NCBI RefSeq assembly: GCF_963665995.1
Contig: NZ_OY762512.1
Location: 2,542,001 to 2,606,000, forward strand
Origin: Pleurocapsa sp. FMAR1
GTDB lineage: Bacteria > Cyanobacteriota > Cyanobacteriia > Cyanobacteriales > Xenococcaceae
DNA length: 64,000 nt
Direction of reading: 5' to 3'
Shown one piece after another: positions 25,525-33,946 of the stretch; within the stretch, counting starts at the first letter, position 1; each line of letters begins with the position of its first letter. Under the pieces are notes generated by a model. The model was given only the letters and a program-made list of their open reading frames with translations. It was not told the origin of the DNA and made no database searches. Both the position numbers and the translations under genes were made by a program.

Positions 25525-26747
25525 TTAAACTCTTAAGCACTTTAATTCCGAAATTCTGATAAACGAAATGGCATCATAGTATTTTCTTCTAGCCTTTGAA
25601 GATGCAAAACAGGGCAAAGTATTTTGAGAAAATAAAGGTGTAGGGTCAAACAAACTACGACCTTTATGTAAAACTCCTTTGAGCCATCTGATCCCAATTT
25701 TGAGATAACTTAAACCTCTCTCCCAATGCCGATCTACTTGACTTCTAAGTCCCTTCAATTGAACTGTCATGCCATGAGTAGTCGCAAATAAAAGTGCTAA
25801 GGCTACCACCAAATATAAACGTTCCAATGCCTTGCGATCGCGACCTCGACAGTCCCTTCAACGCGGGAAACCCGCGCAACGGGCTGTCTGGCAATTTTAG
25901 ATTCTTCCAATTGAAAAGCTCCAGATTTAGAATCTAAAAATAATTCTTCAATACGAAATCTTAGAGCCTACTGCCATAAAGCTTGTAGAGTCGGGTCTTC
26001 ATCAGTAATAACAGCCCAAGGTTCTTTTGTCCCCTTGACATTGGCTAAGACAAAGTTGCTTCGGCATTCTCCATCGAGCCATAGTCCAACATTGTGATAC
26101 AAAATCGCCTCTGACTTTGGCGGATAAAGATATTTCAGTTCAATAGGATGTCTCCTTGCCCCCTGAATAGTTACGTCACAGGGTAAGCGTAGACAATAGT
26201 GCCATTGACTAGTGGTGAGCCAATTCATCAACTGATGGTTGGCAAAACCTCGGTCAGCTAGAAGCATCTCATCAGGATACTTGCGGAGTAATCTACGTGA
26301 AAATTTCAGCATGGTTTTGTATTCTTTGAATGCTACTGTTGAACTTTTATGTTCCATTACTTTCCATAAGAAAGGAATTGCCCTACCACCACAAATCACA
26401 GAAAGATGAATCATGCAGTATCGATTCCATAAAACTGTTGTATCCAGTGCCAGATAGAGGCGTTGTCCACTCCAGTTACTAATTGCCGCCATTACTAGAG
26501 GTACATACAGAGATTTGACTTTAATTCGACTGTTATGAACGAATCTTTGCCATCTTCGCTCAATACTCTGTGCTTGGTTCGCCCTACTTATCACGTAAGA
26601 TTCCCACTCACTAAGGTTAATTTTGCTGCTACATATCAGCGCGTTGATCATCCAAGCTAACGCTTTGATCTGCCTGAAATCTCTGTATGTGGAATCTTGA
26701 CTCAGTAGACTCAGCAGTTGATGATAAAGAGGGGTAGATCTTGACAT
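25525..26747 (-). pseudogene. IS4-family DDE transposase, disrupted
   Basis: The N-terminal part (26747-25968) holds the catalytic aspartates in YLALDTTVLWNR and LLADRGFANHQLM. Its frame stops at TAG (25970-25968), then continues as ALRFRIEELFLDSKSGAF. This is the YREK signature of the IS4 family with the leading tyrosine replaced by the stop. A 50-base GC-rich insert (25843-25892) then shifts the frame. The C-terminal part resumes as RDRKALERLYLVVALALLFA to the end at 25525. Reassembled, the protein would be about 390-400 residues. Two independent lesions make it inactive; readthrough alone could not restore it. Confidence 0.88.
25843..25892. repeat. 50-base GC-rich palindromic insert within the transposase gene
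   Basis: Removing exactly these 50 bases restores the transposase frame from EESKI to RDRKALERL. The insert begins ACCTCGACAGTCCCTTCAAC, has a central hairpin CGCGGGAAACCCGCG and ends in GGGCTGTCTGGC. Its modules match those of the repeat family at 25380-25490 and 11455-11590. It appears to be a small non-coding unit that moved into the element. Confidence 0.7.
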
Positions 26748-26920
26748 GGAATATAAGGCTAAAACTATTCATTTTCAGCTTCCCATAATTGCTCTACCTT
26801 TTCTTTTTTCTGACCGCATTTCGACTCTTTTAGCTACTTGTGTCAGGCAGCCAGGGGTTTCCCTTTATGGGGTCGCTCGTCTAACTGCCCTAACTGTTTA
26901 ATCAGTAATTATCAACTGTT

Positions 26921-26948
26921 CATTGTTCATTGTTCATTGTTCATTGTT
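26921..26948. repeat. Heptanucleotide tandem repeat (CATTGTT x4)
   Basis: Four perfect CATTGTT units lie over the 3' end of the converging 83-residue gene. They encode its last residues (MNNEQ) and its stop codon. A related CATTGAA run occurs at 33526-33550 after another gene. Confidence 0.8.
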
Positions 26949-27178
26949 GAATCTCGTTGCTCAAATTTCGCTGGTTTATAGCTATCAGTAGGTTTAATCG
27001 GCTCTATTTTACTGGTGTCTTGATTAATACAGCCTTCTTGGCGCTCGGCAACATATTTACAGACTCTTGCCCAGAGTCTAGTGCGATCGCCTGGCTGACC
27101 ACTACTAAAGATTACTTCGCGATCATTTTTAATCTGGACTTGGCAAACTGGACACACTTTAACGTTGTCTGAGGACAT
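26927..27178 (-). CDS. Small conserved cyanobacterial protein with CxxC motif
   Basis: The 83-residue protein has a CPVCQ pair near the N-terminus, then VIFSSGQPGDRTRLWARVCK and a further GCINQD cysteine, which could bind a metal such as zinc. The pattern is familiar from short hypothetical proteins of cyanobacteria; no function is known to me. The last residues are encoded by the CATTGTT heptamer repeat, so the original C-terminus may have been replaced. It is preceded by AGGAGGGTTC, a strong ribosome-binding site, on the minus strand. Confidence 0.7.
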   Translation of the reverse strand: MSSDNVKVCPVCQVQIKNDREVIFSSGQPGDRTRLWARVCKYVAERQEGCINQDTSKIEPIKPTDSYKPAKFEQRDSTMNNEQ

Positions 27179-27328
27179 GAACCCTCCTAAATAAATATTT
27201 TTCTTATCATAATATTTAAACCGTAGCTAATAATACTAATTAAGTGATTAAGCGATCGCTGAGAATAACTACAAAGTTTCTCACTTACTACTTGAATAGA
27301 AGCTTGCCCTGTGGGGAACTACCAGTCT

Positions 27329-28426
27329 TTAGGTAGAATTTTTTCTCTCTGCCCGTTTACGTTTCTCAATAATTGCCATAGCAATTAGGGCAATAATGGT
27401 TAAAGGTATAACCACAAAAAGCATAATGTTGGTATATACAGTTAAAGCTTTGTGATTAAGAGCATCTAAAATAAGATAAGCATTATAAGCTAGGTAATAA
27501 AATAAAAATAAAACGCCTTCGCGACGATCAATTTTTTTTCCCGAATAAAAAATTGGCAAACAGGCAAAAGCGACGGCGATCGCCACAGGAGCGTTAAACT
27601 CGATTACGCTATTGCTAACACTAATCCCATTTGGTGCGACTATCCCTGCAATACCTAGTACCGCTAAAATATTAAAAATATTACTTCCTAAGACATTTCC
27701 CACAGCAATATCTTGTTCTCCCCGAAAGCTAGCCACCATAGATGTAGCCAGTTCTGGTAAAGATGTTCCCAGGGCGACAATTGTCAAGCCAATTAATAAT
27801 TCACTCACCCCAAAACTGCGAGCAATTGTCACTGCCGATTCCACTAGCCAGCGAGAGCCTAAGATTAATAATGCTAAACCGCCCAAGATAAAAACAATAT
27901 TTTTTATCCATAGAATAGGGCTACTTGTGCCAGAAAAACTATATTCTTCGGCAAATTCATCTTGCTCTGCATCTTGCTTACTATTCTGATAAACCAAGGA
28001 AAGAGTATAGACAATACCACCAACAAACAAAATCAGACTGTCTACCCTACTAAGTTCACCATCTAAACAAAACATCCATAGCAGCAATGAAACACCAATC
28101 ATAATTGGCACATCAGAGCGAATTATTTGTTTAGTGACAATTAGTGGAGTAACAATTGACGATAAGCCTAAAATTAGCAAGACATTGCAGATATTGCTAC
28201 CAACTACGTTGCCCATGGCAATATCACCCTGTCCTCTCAAGGCAGACATGACGCTAACCGACATTTCGGGCGCGCTAGTTCCATAAGCTACAATAGTCAG
28301 CCCAATAATTAGTGGAGAAATTTTAAGAACAGCAGCAACCGTTGATGCACCCTTGACCAAGAATTCTGCACCCACTACCAGCAATACTAGTCCTGCGATC
28401 AGAGTCAAAAACGTAATCGGATTCAT
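27329..28426 (-). CDS. Sodium/calcium exchanger family (CaCA, YrbG-type) protein
   Basis: The 365-residue protein has two homologous halves of five helices each, typical of YrbG-like exchangers. The alpha repeats are YGTSAPEMSVSVMSALRGQG with GNVVGSNICNVLL, and LGTSLPELATSMVASFRGEQ with GNVLGSNIFNILA. These contain the ion-binding glutamates. It should exchange Ca2+ or another cation for Na+ or H+ across the inner membrane. The C-terminus carries one extra hydrophobic helix and a basic tail (EKRKRAERKNST). No regulator is adjacent. Confidence 0.92.
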   Translation of the reverse strand: MNPITFLTLIAGLVLLVVGAEFLVKGASTVAAVLKISPLIIGLTIVAYGTSAPEMSVSVMSALRGQGDIAMGNVVGSNICNVLLILGLSSIVTPLIVTKQIIRSDVPIMIGVSLLLWMFCLDGELSRVDSLILFVGGIVYTLSLVYQNSKQDAEQDEFAEEYSFSGTSSPILWIKNIVFILGGLALLILGSRWLVESAVTIARSFGVSELLIGLTIVALGTSLPELATSMVASFRGEQDIAVGNVLGSNIFNILAVLGIAGIVAPNGISVSNSVIEFNAPVAIAVAFACLPIFYSGKKIDRREGVLFLFYYLAYNAYLILDALNHKALTVYTNIMLFVVIPLTIIALIAMAIIEKRKRAERKNST

Positions 28427-28591
28427 AAAAGGTAGTATAAAATTTTATTCAATACTGATTAGGTTAATTTAATTCCGATTAGAGATAACAGCTAGCTAAC
28501 AACTTGTAACTATTAAACTTAAATTTCATCAGGGCTTTGCCCTTTGAAGACAGAGGGCAGAGGGCAAACCCCCTAAATTGTTTTTTAGGAG

Positions 28592-29320
28592 TTAATAAGC
28601 ACCATTATTTTTAGGAAAAACAATTACGCCGATAGTTTTATAAACAATCCAGAGATCGAGTATCCAGCTATGGCTAGTAGCGTAATATACATCTATTTTT
28701 ACTCTTTTAGGATAAGGAATATCATTTCTACCAGACACCTGCCAAAGACCAGTGATTCCTGGTCTAATTGTCAGCACAGTATTAATTTTACGACCATATT
28801 TAGGCAATTCTTCAGGAACTAAAGGTCTTGGTCCAATTACGCTCATATCTCCTCTTAACACATTCCAAAATTGAGGAAATTCATCTAAACTCGTCAAGCG
28901 TAAGAATTTACCAATTTTAGTAATTCGAGGATCTCGCTTCAGCTTAAAACTAGATTGGAACTCATGACGCATCTGATCGCAATCTTGCATCATAGTTTCT
29001 AGAACTTCGTCTGCATTGTCAACCATCGTCCTAAATTTAATACAGTTAAAAGGCTTATGGTTTTTACCAATTCTTTGTTGAACATAGAAAATTGGTCCTT
29101 GGGAATTGAGGGCAATTAACGCCATCAAAATCAAATACAAGGGAGAAAATACAATGAGAATAAAAAAAGCAAATACTATATCAAATAGACGTTTTATAAA
29201 ATTTCCGTCCAAAATAGGGAAAGATAAATTCAACCTATAAAGATTGAGAAAAGATTGAAAACCTTTTCTAACGAATCCCTGTACTACTTTGACGGAAATA
29301 AGTTGGCTGTTAGCAGTCAT
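28592..29320 (-). CDS. Undecaprenyl-phosphate sugar phosphotransferase (WbaP/ExoY type)
   Basis: The 242-residue protein is a polyprenyl-phosphate hexose-1-phosphate transferase. It has one membrane-inserted helix (KRLFDIVFAFFILIVFSPLY, about 43-62), then GPIFYVQQRIGKNHKPFNCI, KFRTM, LTSLDEFPQFWNVLRGDMSV with the catalytic DE, GPRPLVPEE and the terminal GLWQVSGRNDI. It starts assembly of an envelope polysaccharide repeat unit on lipid carrier at the inner membrane. It lacks the multi-helix N-terminus of full-length WbaP. It is followed upstream by two more envelope glycosyltransferases on the same strand. Confidence 0.93.
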   Translation of the reverse strand: MTANSQLISVKVVQGFVRKGFQSFLNLYRLNLSFPILDGNFIKRLFDIVFAFFILIVFSPLYLILMALIALNSQGPIFYVQQRIGKNHKPFNCIKFRTMVDNADEVLETMMQDCDQMRHEFQSSFKLKRDPRITKIGKFLRLTSLDEFPQFWNVLRGDMSVIGPRPLVPEELPKYGRKINTVLTIRPGITGLWQVSGRNDIPYPKRVKIDVYYATSHSWILDLWIVYKTIGVIVFPKNNGAY

Positions 29321-29414
29321 CTTACTCCTTCACACATCACACCACTTTTCCAATAATAAATCTATAAAGTCTTAATTAACAGATTATTGTTAAATAAACA
29401 GTAACTTTATAGTT

Positions 29415-30557
29415 TTAATCAGAATACTCCCATTCTTGACAACAATCTTCGATAAATTTTAGATAGGATTGTTTGAAAATTGTTGAGCTAAACTTGTTTG
29501 CCTGCAAGCGACAATTTTCTGGCTCAATTTGAGTTTGCAGTTTTTCAAAATTATTGACCGTCGCCACTAAAGCTTCTGGTTTTTGAACCTCAAAAAACAA
29601 ACCCGTACCATCTTGAGGATTTTGCCGAATATCTTTGACTGTTTCTAAAGCACCTCCTTTTCCATAGGCAATTACTGGTGTTCCACAAGCCTGCGCTTCT
29701 ACTAGAGCAATTCCAAAGTCTTCACAAGCTGCATAAACAAAAGCTTTAGCTTTGGTTATGTATTTTTGAACAATGTTATGGGGTTGCCAACCTAGCACTT
29801 GAATATTGGATTGAGCTAATTGACGTATCTCTTCTATTTGCGGTCCCTCTCCAATAATTACTAAGGGTTTTTTCAATTGATTAAATGCTTTAACAATTAA
29901 GCATATTTGTTTATAGCTTACCAGTCGAGAAATTGTCAGATAGAAGTCTTCTTTTTCTGGCTGGAAATCAAATTTTTCCAACTCAACTGGAGGATAAATT
30001 ACTTTAGCAGAACGACGGTAACAACGCCAAATACGCTTGGCTGTATGGTTGGAATTAGCAATAAAGTAATCAACTCGATTTGCCGAAATAACGTCCCATT
30101 GACGCAGACGGTGCAGGATATACCTGGCAGTTATGCCTTTGATTCCTTTTCCTTGGCGATCGCCTTTTAGATAATCAAAGGTTAGATCCCAAGCATAGCG
30201 CATTGGAGTATGACAATAACAAATGTGTAGTTGATGAGGATTAGTCAGAACTCCTTTGGCTACTGCGTGGGAAGAAGAAAGAATTATATCATAGTCATTT
30301 AGATCTAATTGCTCAATTGCTAAGGGCAGCAAAGGTAAATATTTTTGGATTCCATTACGAGCCTGGGGAAACTTTTGCAGAAATGTAGTGCCTATTTTTC
30401 TTTGATAAAGATAGCTTTCGGGGTTAACAGATTCAAAATCAATTAGAGCGTAGAGATCCGCATCGATATATTGCAAAATCTCTTTGACCACTAATTCCGA
30501 ACCCCCTGTCGCCTTGGGAGTTAACCATTCATGCACAAAAGCATATTTTAAATCCAC
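29415..30557 (-). CDS. Group 1 (GT4-type) glycosyltransferase
   Basis: The 380-residue protein has the GT4 two-domain fold. The N-terminal acceptor domain contains VHEWLTPKATGGSELVVKEI and the conserved SSSHAVAKG. The donor-binding domain contains LTISRLVSYKQICLIVKAFN and the E-x7-E motif in CEDFGIALVEAQACGTPVIA. It is expected to transfer a sugar from a nucleotide donor during polysaccharide assembly. It lies between the sugar phosphotransferase and the GT39 gene with small gaps, so the three are probably one transcription unit for an exported polysaccharide. Confidence 0.92.
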   Translation of the reverse strand: MDLKYAFVHEWLTPKATGGSELVVKEILQYIDADLYALIDFESVNPESYLYQRKIGTTFLQKFPQARNGIQKYLPLLPLAIEQLDLNDYDIILSSSHAVAKGVLTNPHQLHICYCHTPMRYAWDLTFDYLKGDRQGKGIKGITARYILHRLRQWDVISANRVDYFIANSNHTAKRIWRCYRRSAKVIYPPVELEKFDFQPEKEDFYLTISRLVSYKQICLIVKAFNQLKKPLVIIGEGPQIEEIRQLAQSNIQVLGWQPHNIVQKYITKAKAFVYAACEDFGIALVEAQACGTPVIAYGKGGALETVKDIRQNPQDGTGLFFEVQKPEALVATVNNFEKLQTQIEPENCRLQANKFSSTIFKQSYLKFIEDCCQEWEYSD

Positions 30558-30627
30558 AGTCGCTTAAGTTTAATTATAAAGTAATCATGTTGTAGGGGCA
30601 ATTCGCGAATTGTTCCTACATCTTTCA

Positions 30628-32229
30628 TCAGTAATCAGTCTGAGTAATCAATTGCCATGTTACATCATTTGGCTCATTCCCTAATGTTTTATAGGGTTTT
30701 AAATTTAATCGCTCGATAGCATCTCGATCTACCAGAAGGTATACAGGCTGATTTTGTTGCCAGTATTGCTGTAATTTATCATCTGAAGCGGGAGTGAAAA
30801 CGCGATCGCTATAAAATTCTAAAGAGGGACGAAAGTTGGGGTAAGCAGTATATATAGATTGTCGAGGAGGTGTATTTTTTTTAATCACTTCAGCAACAGG
30901 CTTAACGGGAAAAGCTTCATTTAATTCCCACAGCCAATCATTTGAATTAAATAACAGCAACAGAGCAAGATAAAAACTAGCAATTGTTACAGGAATAAAA
31001 TATGCTGAAGATCGCCACAGTAGAAGAGCAGCAATGCTTGAGCTAATAGCTACTATCAATAAAATTATAGTTAAATCTAAATTTGAACCTGAATTGAAAT
31101 AACCCCAGGCATATATACCGCTACCTACCCAACAGATTAGAGCAACCAAACTCAAGCAAATCTTCCAAGAGTAAGGAGAGCGTTTTTTTTGCCAAGCTGT
31201 GTTTAAACTAGCTCCAATAAATAACGATAATCCAGGATAGATGGGTATAACGTACCAAGGTAATTTAGTTCTCATGAGAGAAATAGCCAGCAGATAAACT
31301 CCACTCCAGGTTAAAGCTAATTTGCTCCAAGTTTGATGGCGATTCTCAACCGCCAATTTAATCCCCATAGGTACAAAAATAAGCCAAGGAAGGCTATATT
31401 TAGCAATTTCCAAAAGATAATGCCAGGGAGGGCTAGAGGCATTGTTGACAGGCTTCCAGATGCGGTTAAAGGTTTGTGTACCTAAGCTAATTCCCAAAAA
31501 TTCTGACCCGTAGTGTAGATACTGAAGTATATACCAAGCGATCGCTGGAGTGACTCCTAAAATTAAACCACTCCATAAATAAGAACTACCTAATAAGCCA
31601 GGACTATCCCAGGCGATAAAGAGAATAGCAATTCCCCCTAGCAATACTCCCATCATGATGCCTTTAGTCAGACAGATTAAACCAATTCCCAAGCCTGCAC
31701 TTAATAACCAGCGAGGTGATTTGCGTCCTCGTAATAGACACCAGATCGCCAGACAAAACCAACAGGCGATCGCCCCATCTAACATAGCTAATCTACCATG
31801 ACGGGCTACGGGCAAAAGAGTCAAATACACTAAAGCTGAAAAAATTGCTGCTAAATGAGATGAGAAAATTTCTCTGCTAATCTTATAAAGCAAAGGAACA
31901 GCTAAAGCTGACAGCAAAGCAGGAAATAGCCTAGTACTCCACTCACTTACTCCAAATGAGCGATAAGAAAAGGCAATTAGCCAATGTACTAAGGGCGGTT
32001 TGTTCCAATAAGGCTGATCGTAATTAATCGTAGGATAAAGCCAAGTATATTCTCCAGGGGAAGCACGCCAAATATTACGTGCTACTCCCGCCACAATGCC
32101 TTCATCCCAATCCCTTAGAGGCAAATTTCCTAAACCAGAAGTATAAAGAAACACCGCAGCTACAAATAAGCCCAGGAAACACAGGCGATCGCTATTTATT
32201 AACTTGTCACCATCTCTCCAACTCCCCAT
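30628..32229 (-). CDS. GT39-type (ArnT/PMT-like) membrane glycosyltransferase
   Basis: The 533-residue protein has about twelve hydrophobic segments. The N-terminal catalytic loop carries the acidic pair in LPLRDWDEGIVAGVARNIW, followed by YDQPYWNKPPLVHWL and RHGRLAMLDGAIACWF. These are the hallmarks of ArnT/GT39 enzymes that use polyprenyl-phosphate sugars on the outer face of the membrane. The acceptor may be a lipid, glycan or protein. The start is uncertain; the first 12 residues are polar, and the first helix begins at about residue 15. It heads the envelope-glycan group. Confidence 0.88.
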   Translation of the reverse strand: MGSWRDGDKLINSDRLCFLGLFVAAVFLYTSGLGNLPLRDWDEGIVAGVARNIWRASPGEYTWLYPTINYDQPYWNKPPLVHWLIAFSYRSFGVSEWSTRLFPALLSALAVPLLYKISREIFSSHLAAIFSALVYLTLLPVARHGRLAMLDGAIACWFCLAIWCLLRGRKSPRWLLSAGLGIGLICLTKGIMMGVLLGGIAILFIAWDSPGLLGSSYLWSGLILGVTPAIAWYILQYLHYGSEFLGISLGTQTFNRIWKPVNNASSPPWHYLLEIAKYSLPWLIFVPMGIKLAVENRHQTWSKLALTWSGVYLLAISLMRTKLPWYVIPIYPGLSLFIGASLNTAWQKKRSPYSWKICLSLVALICWVGSGIYAWGYFNSGSNLDLTIILLIVAISSSIAALLLWRSSAYFIPVTIASFYLALLLLFNSNDWLWELNEAFPVKPVAEVIKKNTPPRQSIYTAYPNFRPSLEFYSDRVFTPASDDKLQQYWQQNQPVYLLVDRDAIERLNLKPYKTLGNEPNDVTWQLITQTDY

Positions 32230-32279
32230 CTCCCCAGCCTCGTCAATTGGTAAATGGTAAATGATAACTGATAAATGAA

Positions 32280-32636
32280 TTACTCTGGGTATCCACTTAC
32301 CGCATCAGAGTCATTATCTCGTTTTGAACCCAATAATTCTAAGCGATCGACTTTAATAGTGGGACGCGATCGCTGTCCGCCTGTATTTTTATCTGTCCAG
32401 GTTTCAATCTTTAAAGAACCTTGAATGCCGATTAGCTTGCCTTTTTGAACATAGTTTCCCGCTATTTCCGCAGTTTTACCCCAAATTTCGAGGTTAAACC
32501 AGTCTGGCTGGTCGCTATTGCGACTACGACGATTAACAGCCAAAGGAAGCTTACACAGCATTGAACCTGACTGAAAGTGAATAATCTCAGGTGCAGCACC
32601 AGCACGACCTACTAAATTGACAACGTTAAGACTCAT
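32280..32636 (-). CDS. ssb: Single-stranded DNA-binding protein
   Basis: The 118-residue protein is an OB-fold SSB. It begins SLNVVNLVGRAGAAPEIIHF and contains LPLAVNRRSRNSDQPDWFNL, EIWGKTAEIAGNYVQKGKLI and GSLKIETWTDKNTGGQRSRP. It is shorter than E. coli SSB (about 178 residues) and lacks a long acidic tail ending in DDDIPF, as in the short cyanobacterial SSB type. It binds single-stranded DNA in replication and repair. It is 50 bases upstream of the GT39 gene on the same strand. Confidence 0.93.
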   Translation of the reverse strand: MSLNVVNLVGRAGAAPEIIHFQSGSMLCKLPLAVNRRSRNSDQPDWFNLEIWGKTAEIAGNYVQKGKLIGIQGSLKIETWTDKNTGGQRSRPTIKVDRLELLGSKRDNDSDAVSGYPE

Positions 32637-32877
32637 GGATTTTTTATATAGTACGAAGGAACTAAGACATAATTTTTAGTCTAGCAAATTATAGCCAAGT
32701 GACATCCAGACTAAACCAGGATTTTAAATTAAGGACGTAGATCTTTCAAGAATGCGATCGAAATCATTTGCGATCGCTTTTAGCTGAGTAATGATTTTAA
32801 AACATAGCTAGATCGAACCAGATAAATTCAAGTTTTCACTTTCATTGTCAGAAGTATTTAGCAACACTATTTAACCT

Positions 32878-33525
32878 ATGTTATTAATCAAATTATTTCC
32901 TAATTTTTTGGCTGGAACTACTCATAACCACCAGTTAGATAAAGCCAGAGAGAGACATCATAAATTACCCAAAACTCAACAGGACAAGTTTACTCAGTTA
33001 GCAAATCAAGACTATTCCCAGGCTTGTGCGATCGCTCAAAAGAGATATGGCGAAATAGCACAGATGTTACGAGCCGTAGTCAAAGAACGCTATACTTCTG
33101 CCGAACAAAATAAAATCAATAACATTATTATCAGTCTGATCGATATTCTTGCCAGTAAAGCCAATATTTTTCCTGACATGGATTATGAAAATATCTGGTA
33201 TACAGATCATTATGATCTAATTGAATTGGCAAGAAACATGGGAGTAGGAGATGAAACATTGCCTCATTGGCGAGAGGAGTCTAACGTACACTATCGTTAC
33301 TTAGAAATTTTTGCTGCGGATTTGGTACAAATTTTACTAGACATTGCTGAAGAGGCTTTGATAGAGGGCTATAGTTCAGGTGGTAATGTACATAAATGGT
33401 TTAAATATATTGCAAGAGAAACATTGAAATCTCGCAAACGTTTATCTCGCTATCGCCAAAAGCAAAGCGAATATCTTTTGCTATCGCCTAAAACATTGGG
33501 AATAGAAGGATGGGATAAACATTGA
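32878..33525 (+). CDS. Protein of unknown function
   Basis: The 215-residue protein is soluble and predominantly helical, with histidine- and lysine-rich N-terminus (THNHQLDKARERHHKL) and a tyrosine-rich C-terminus. Segments such as NIWYTDHYDLIELARNMGVG and LEIFAADLVQILLDIAEEAL suggest a helical bundle. I recognise no family. The stop codon lies in a run of CATTGAA heptamers that continues to the next gene, which starts 34 bases downstream on the same strand; the two may be cotranscribed. Confidence 0.6.
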   Translation: MLLIKLFPNFLAGTTHNHQLDKARERHHKLPKTQQDKFTQLANQDYSQACAIAQKRYGEIAQMLRAVVKERYTSAEQNKINNIIISLIDILASKANIFPDMDYENIWYTDHYDLIELARNMGVGDETLPHWREESNVHYRYLEIFAADLVQILLDIAEEALIEGYSSGGNVHKWFKYIARETLKSRKRLSRYRQKQSEYLLLSPKTLGIEGWDKH

Positions 33526-33553
33526 GCATTAATCATTGAACATTGAACAATTC
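33526..33553. repeat. Heptanucleotide tandem repeat (CATTGAA type)
   Basis: Imperfect CATTGAG/CATTGAA units run from the stop codon of the 215-residue gene almost to the start of the four-helix-bundle gene. It is the same class as the CATTGTT run at 26921-26948. Confidence 0.65.
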
Positions 33554-33558
33554 TAAAG

Positions 33559-33924
33559 ATGGACAAAAATAATGTTACTTATGATAAGGCATATTGCTTT
33601 GCTATCAGAATTGTTAATGCTTATAAGTATTTGATTGAAAGCAAAAGAGAGTATGTTTTGTCTAAACAATTATTAAGAAGTGGCACATCGATTGGAGCTA
33701 ATGTTGCAGAGGCTAATGGAGCAATATCTCCAGCAGATTTTTCAGCAAAAATATCTATAGCTTATAAGGAAACTTTAGAGACAAAATATTGGCTGTCTCT
33801 ATTAAAAGACACTGGTTACATAGACATAAAATCCTTTGACAGTATCTATCAAAATGCCGATGAATTAGCTAAAATTCTCTTTTCAATTTTAAAAACCACC
33901 AGAATTAAAACCAAAAAATGTTAA
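33559..33924 (+). CDS. Four-helix-bundle (S23-type) protein
   Basis: The 121-residue protein matches the S23/'four helix bundle' family. It shows a first helix with AIRIVNAYKYLIESKREYVL, the conserved QLLRSGTSIGANVAEANGA turn, and FSAKISIAYKETLETKYWLS with LLKDTGYI. Members occur in ribosomal intervening sequences, next to diversity-generating retroelements (Avd) and as lone genes. No reverse transcriptase or variable repeat is in this window, so it is a lone member of unknown role. It converges on the pentapeptide gene with a 22-base gap. Confidence 0.88.
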   Translation: MDKNNVTYDKAYCFAIRIVNAYKYLIESKREYVLSKQLLRSGTSIGANVAEANGAISPADFSAKISIAYKETLETKYWLSLLKDTGYIDIKSFDSIYQNADELAKILFSILKTTRIKTKKC

Positions 33925-33946
33925 ATGCTCGCCCTCGACAGTTTGC

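Larger units (their letters stand above)
25491..26857 (-). mobile_element. IS4-type insertion sequence, inactivated
   Basis: The element is 1,367 bases with perfect 19-bp terminal inverted repeats: CCCCTGGCTGCCTGACACA at the left (25491-25509) and its complement at 26839-26857. It contains one transposase reading frame on the minus strand, interrupted twice. No target-site duplication is visible; the left side abuts a GC-rich repeat. A single end of the same type lies at 5841-5857. Confidence 0.88.

Noticed and set aside
33559-33924. Diversity-generating retroelement suggested by the S23/Avd-like protein
   Set aside because: No reverse transcriptase or template/variable repeat pair is present in the window.
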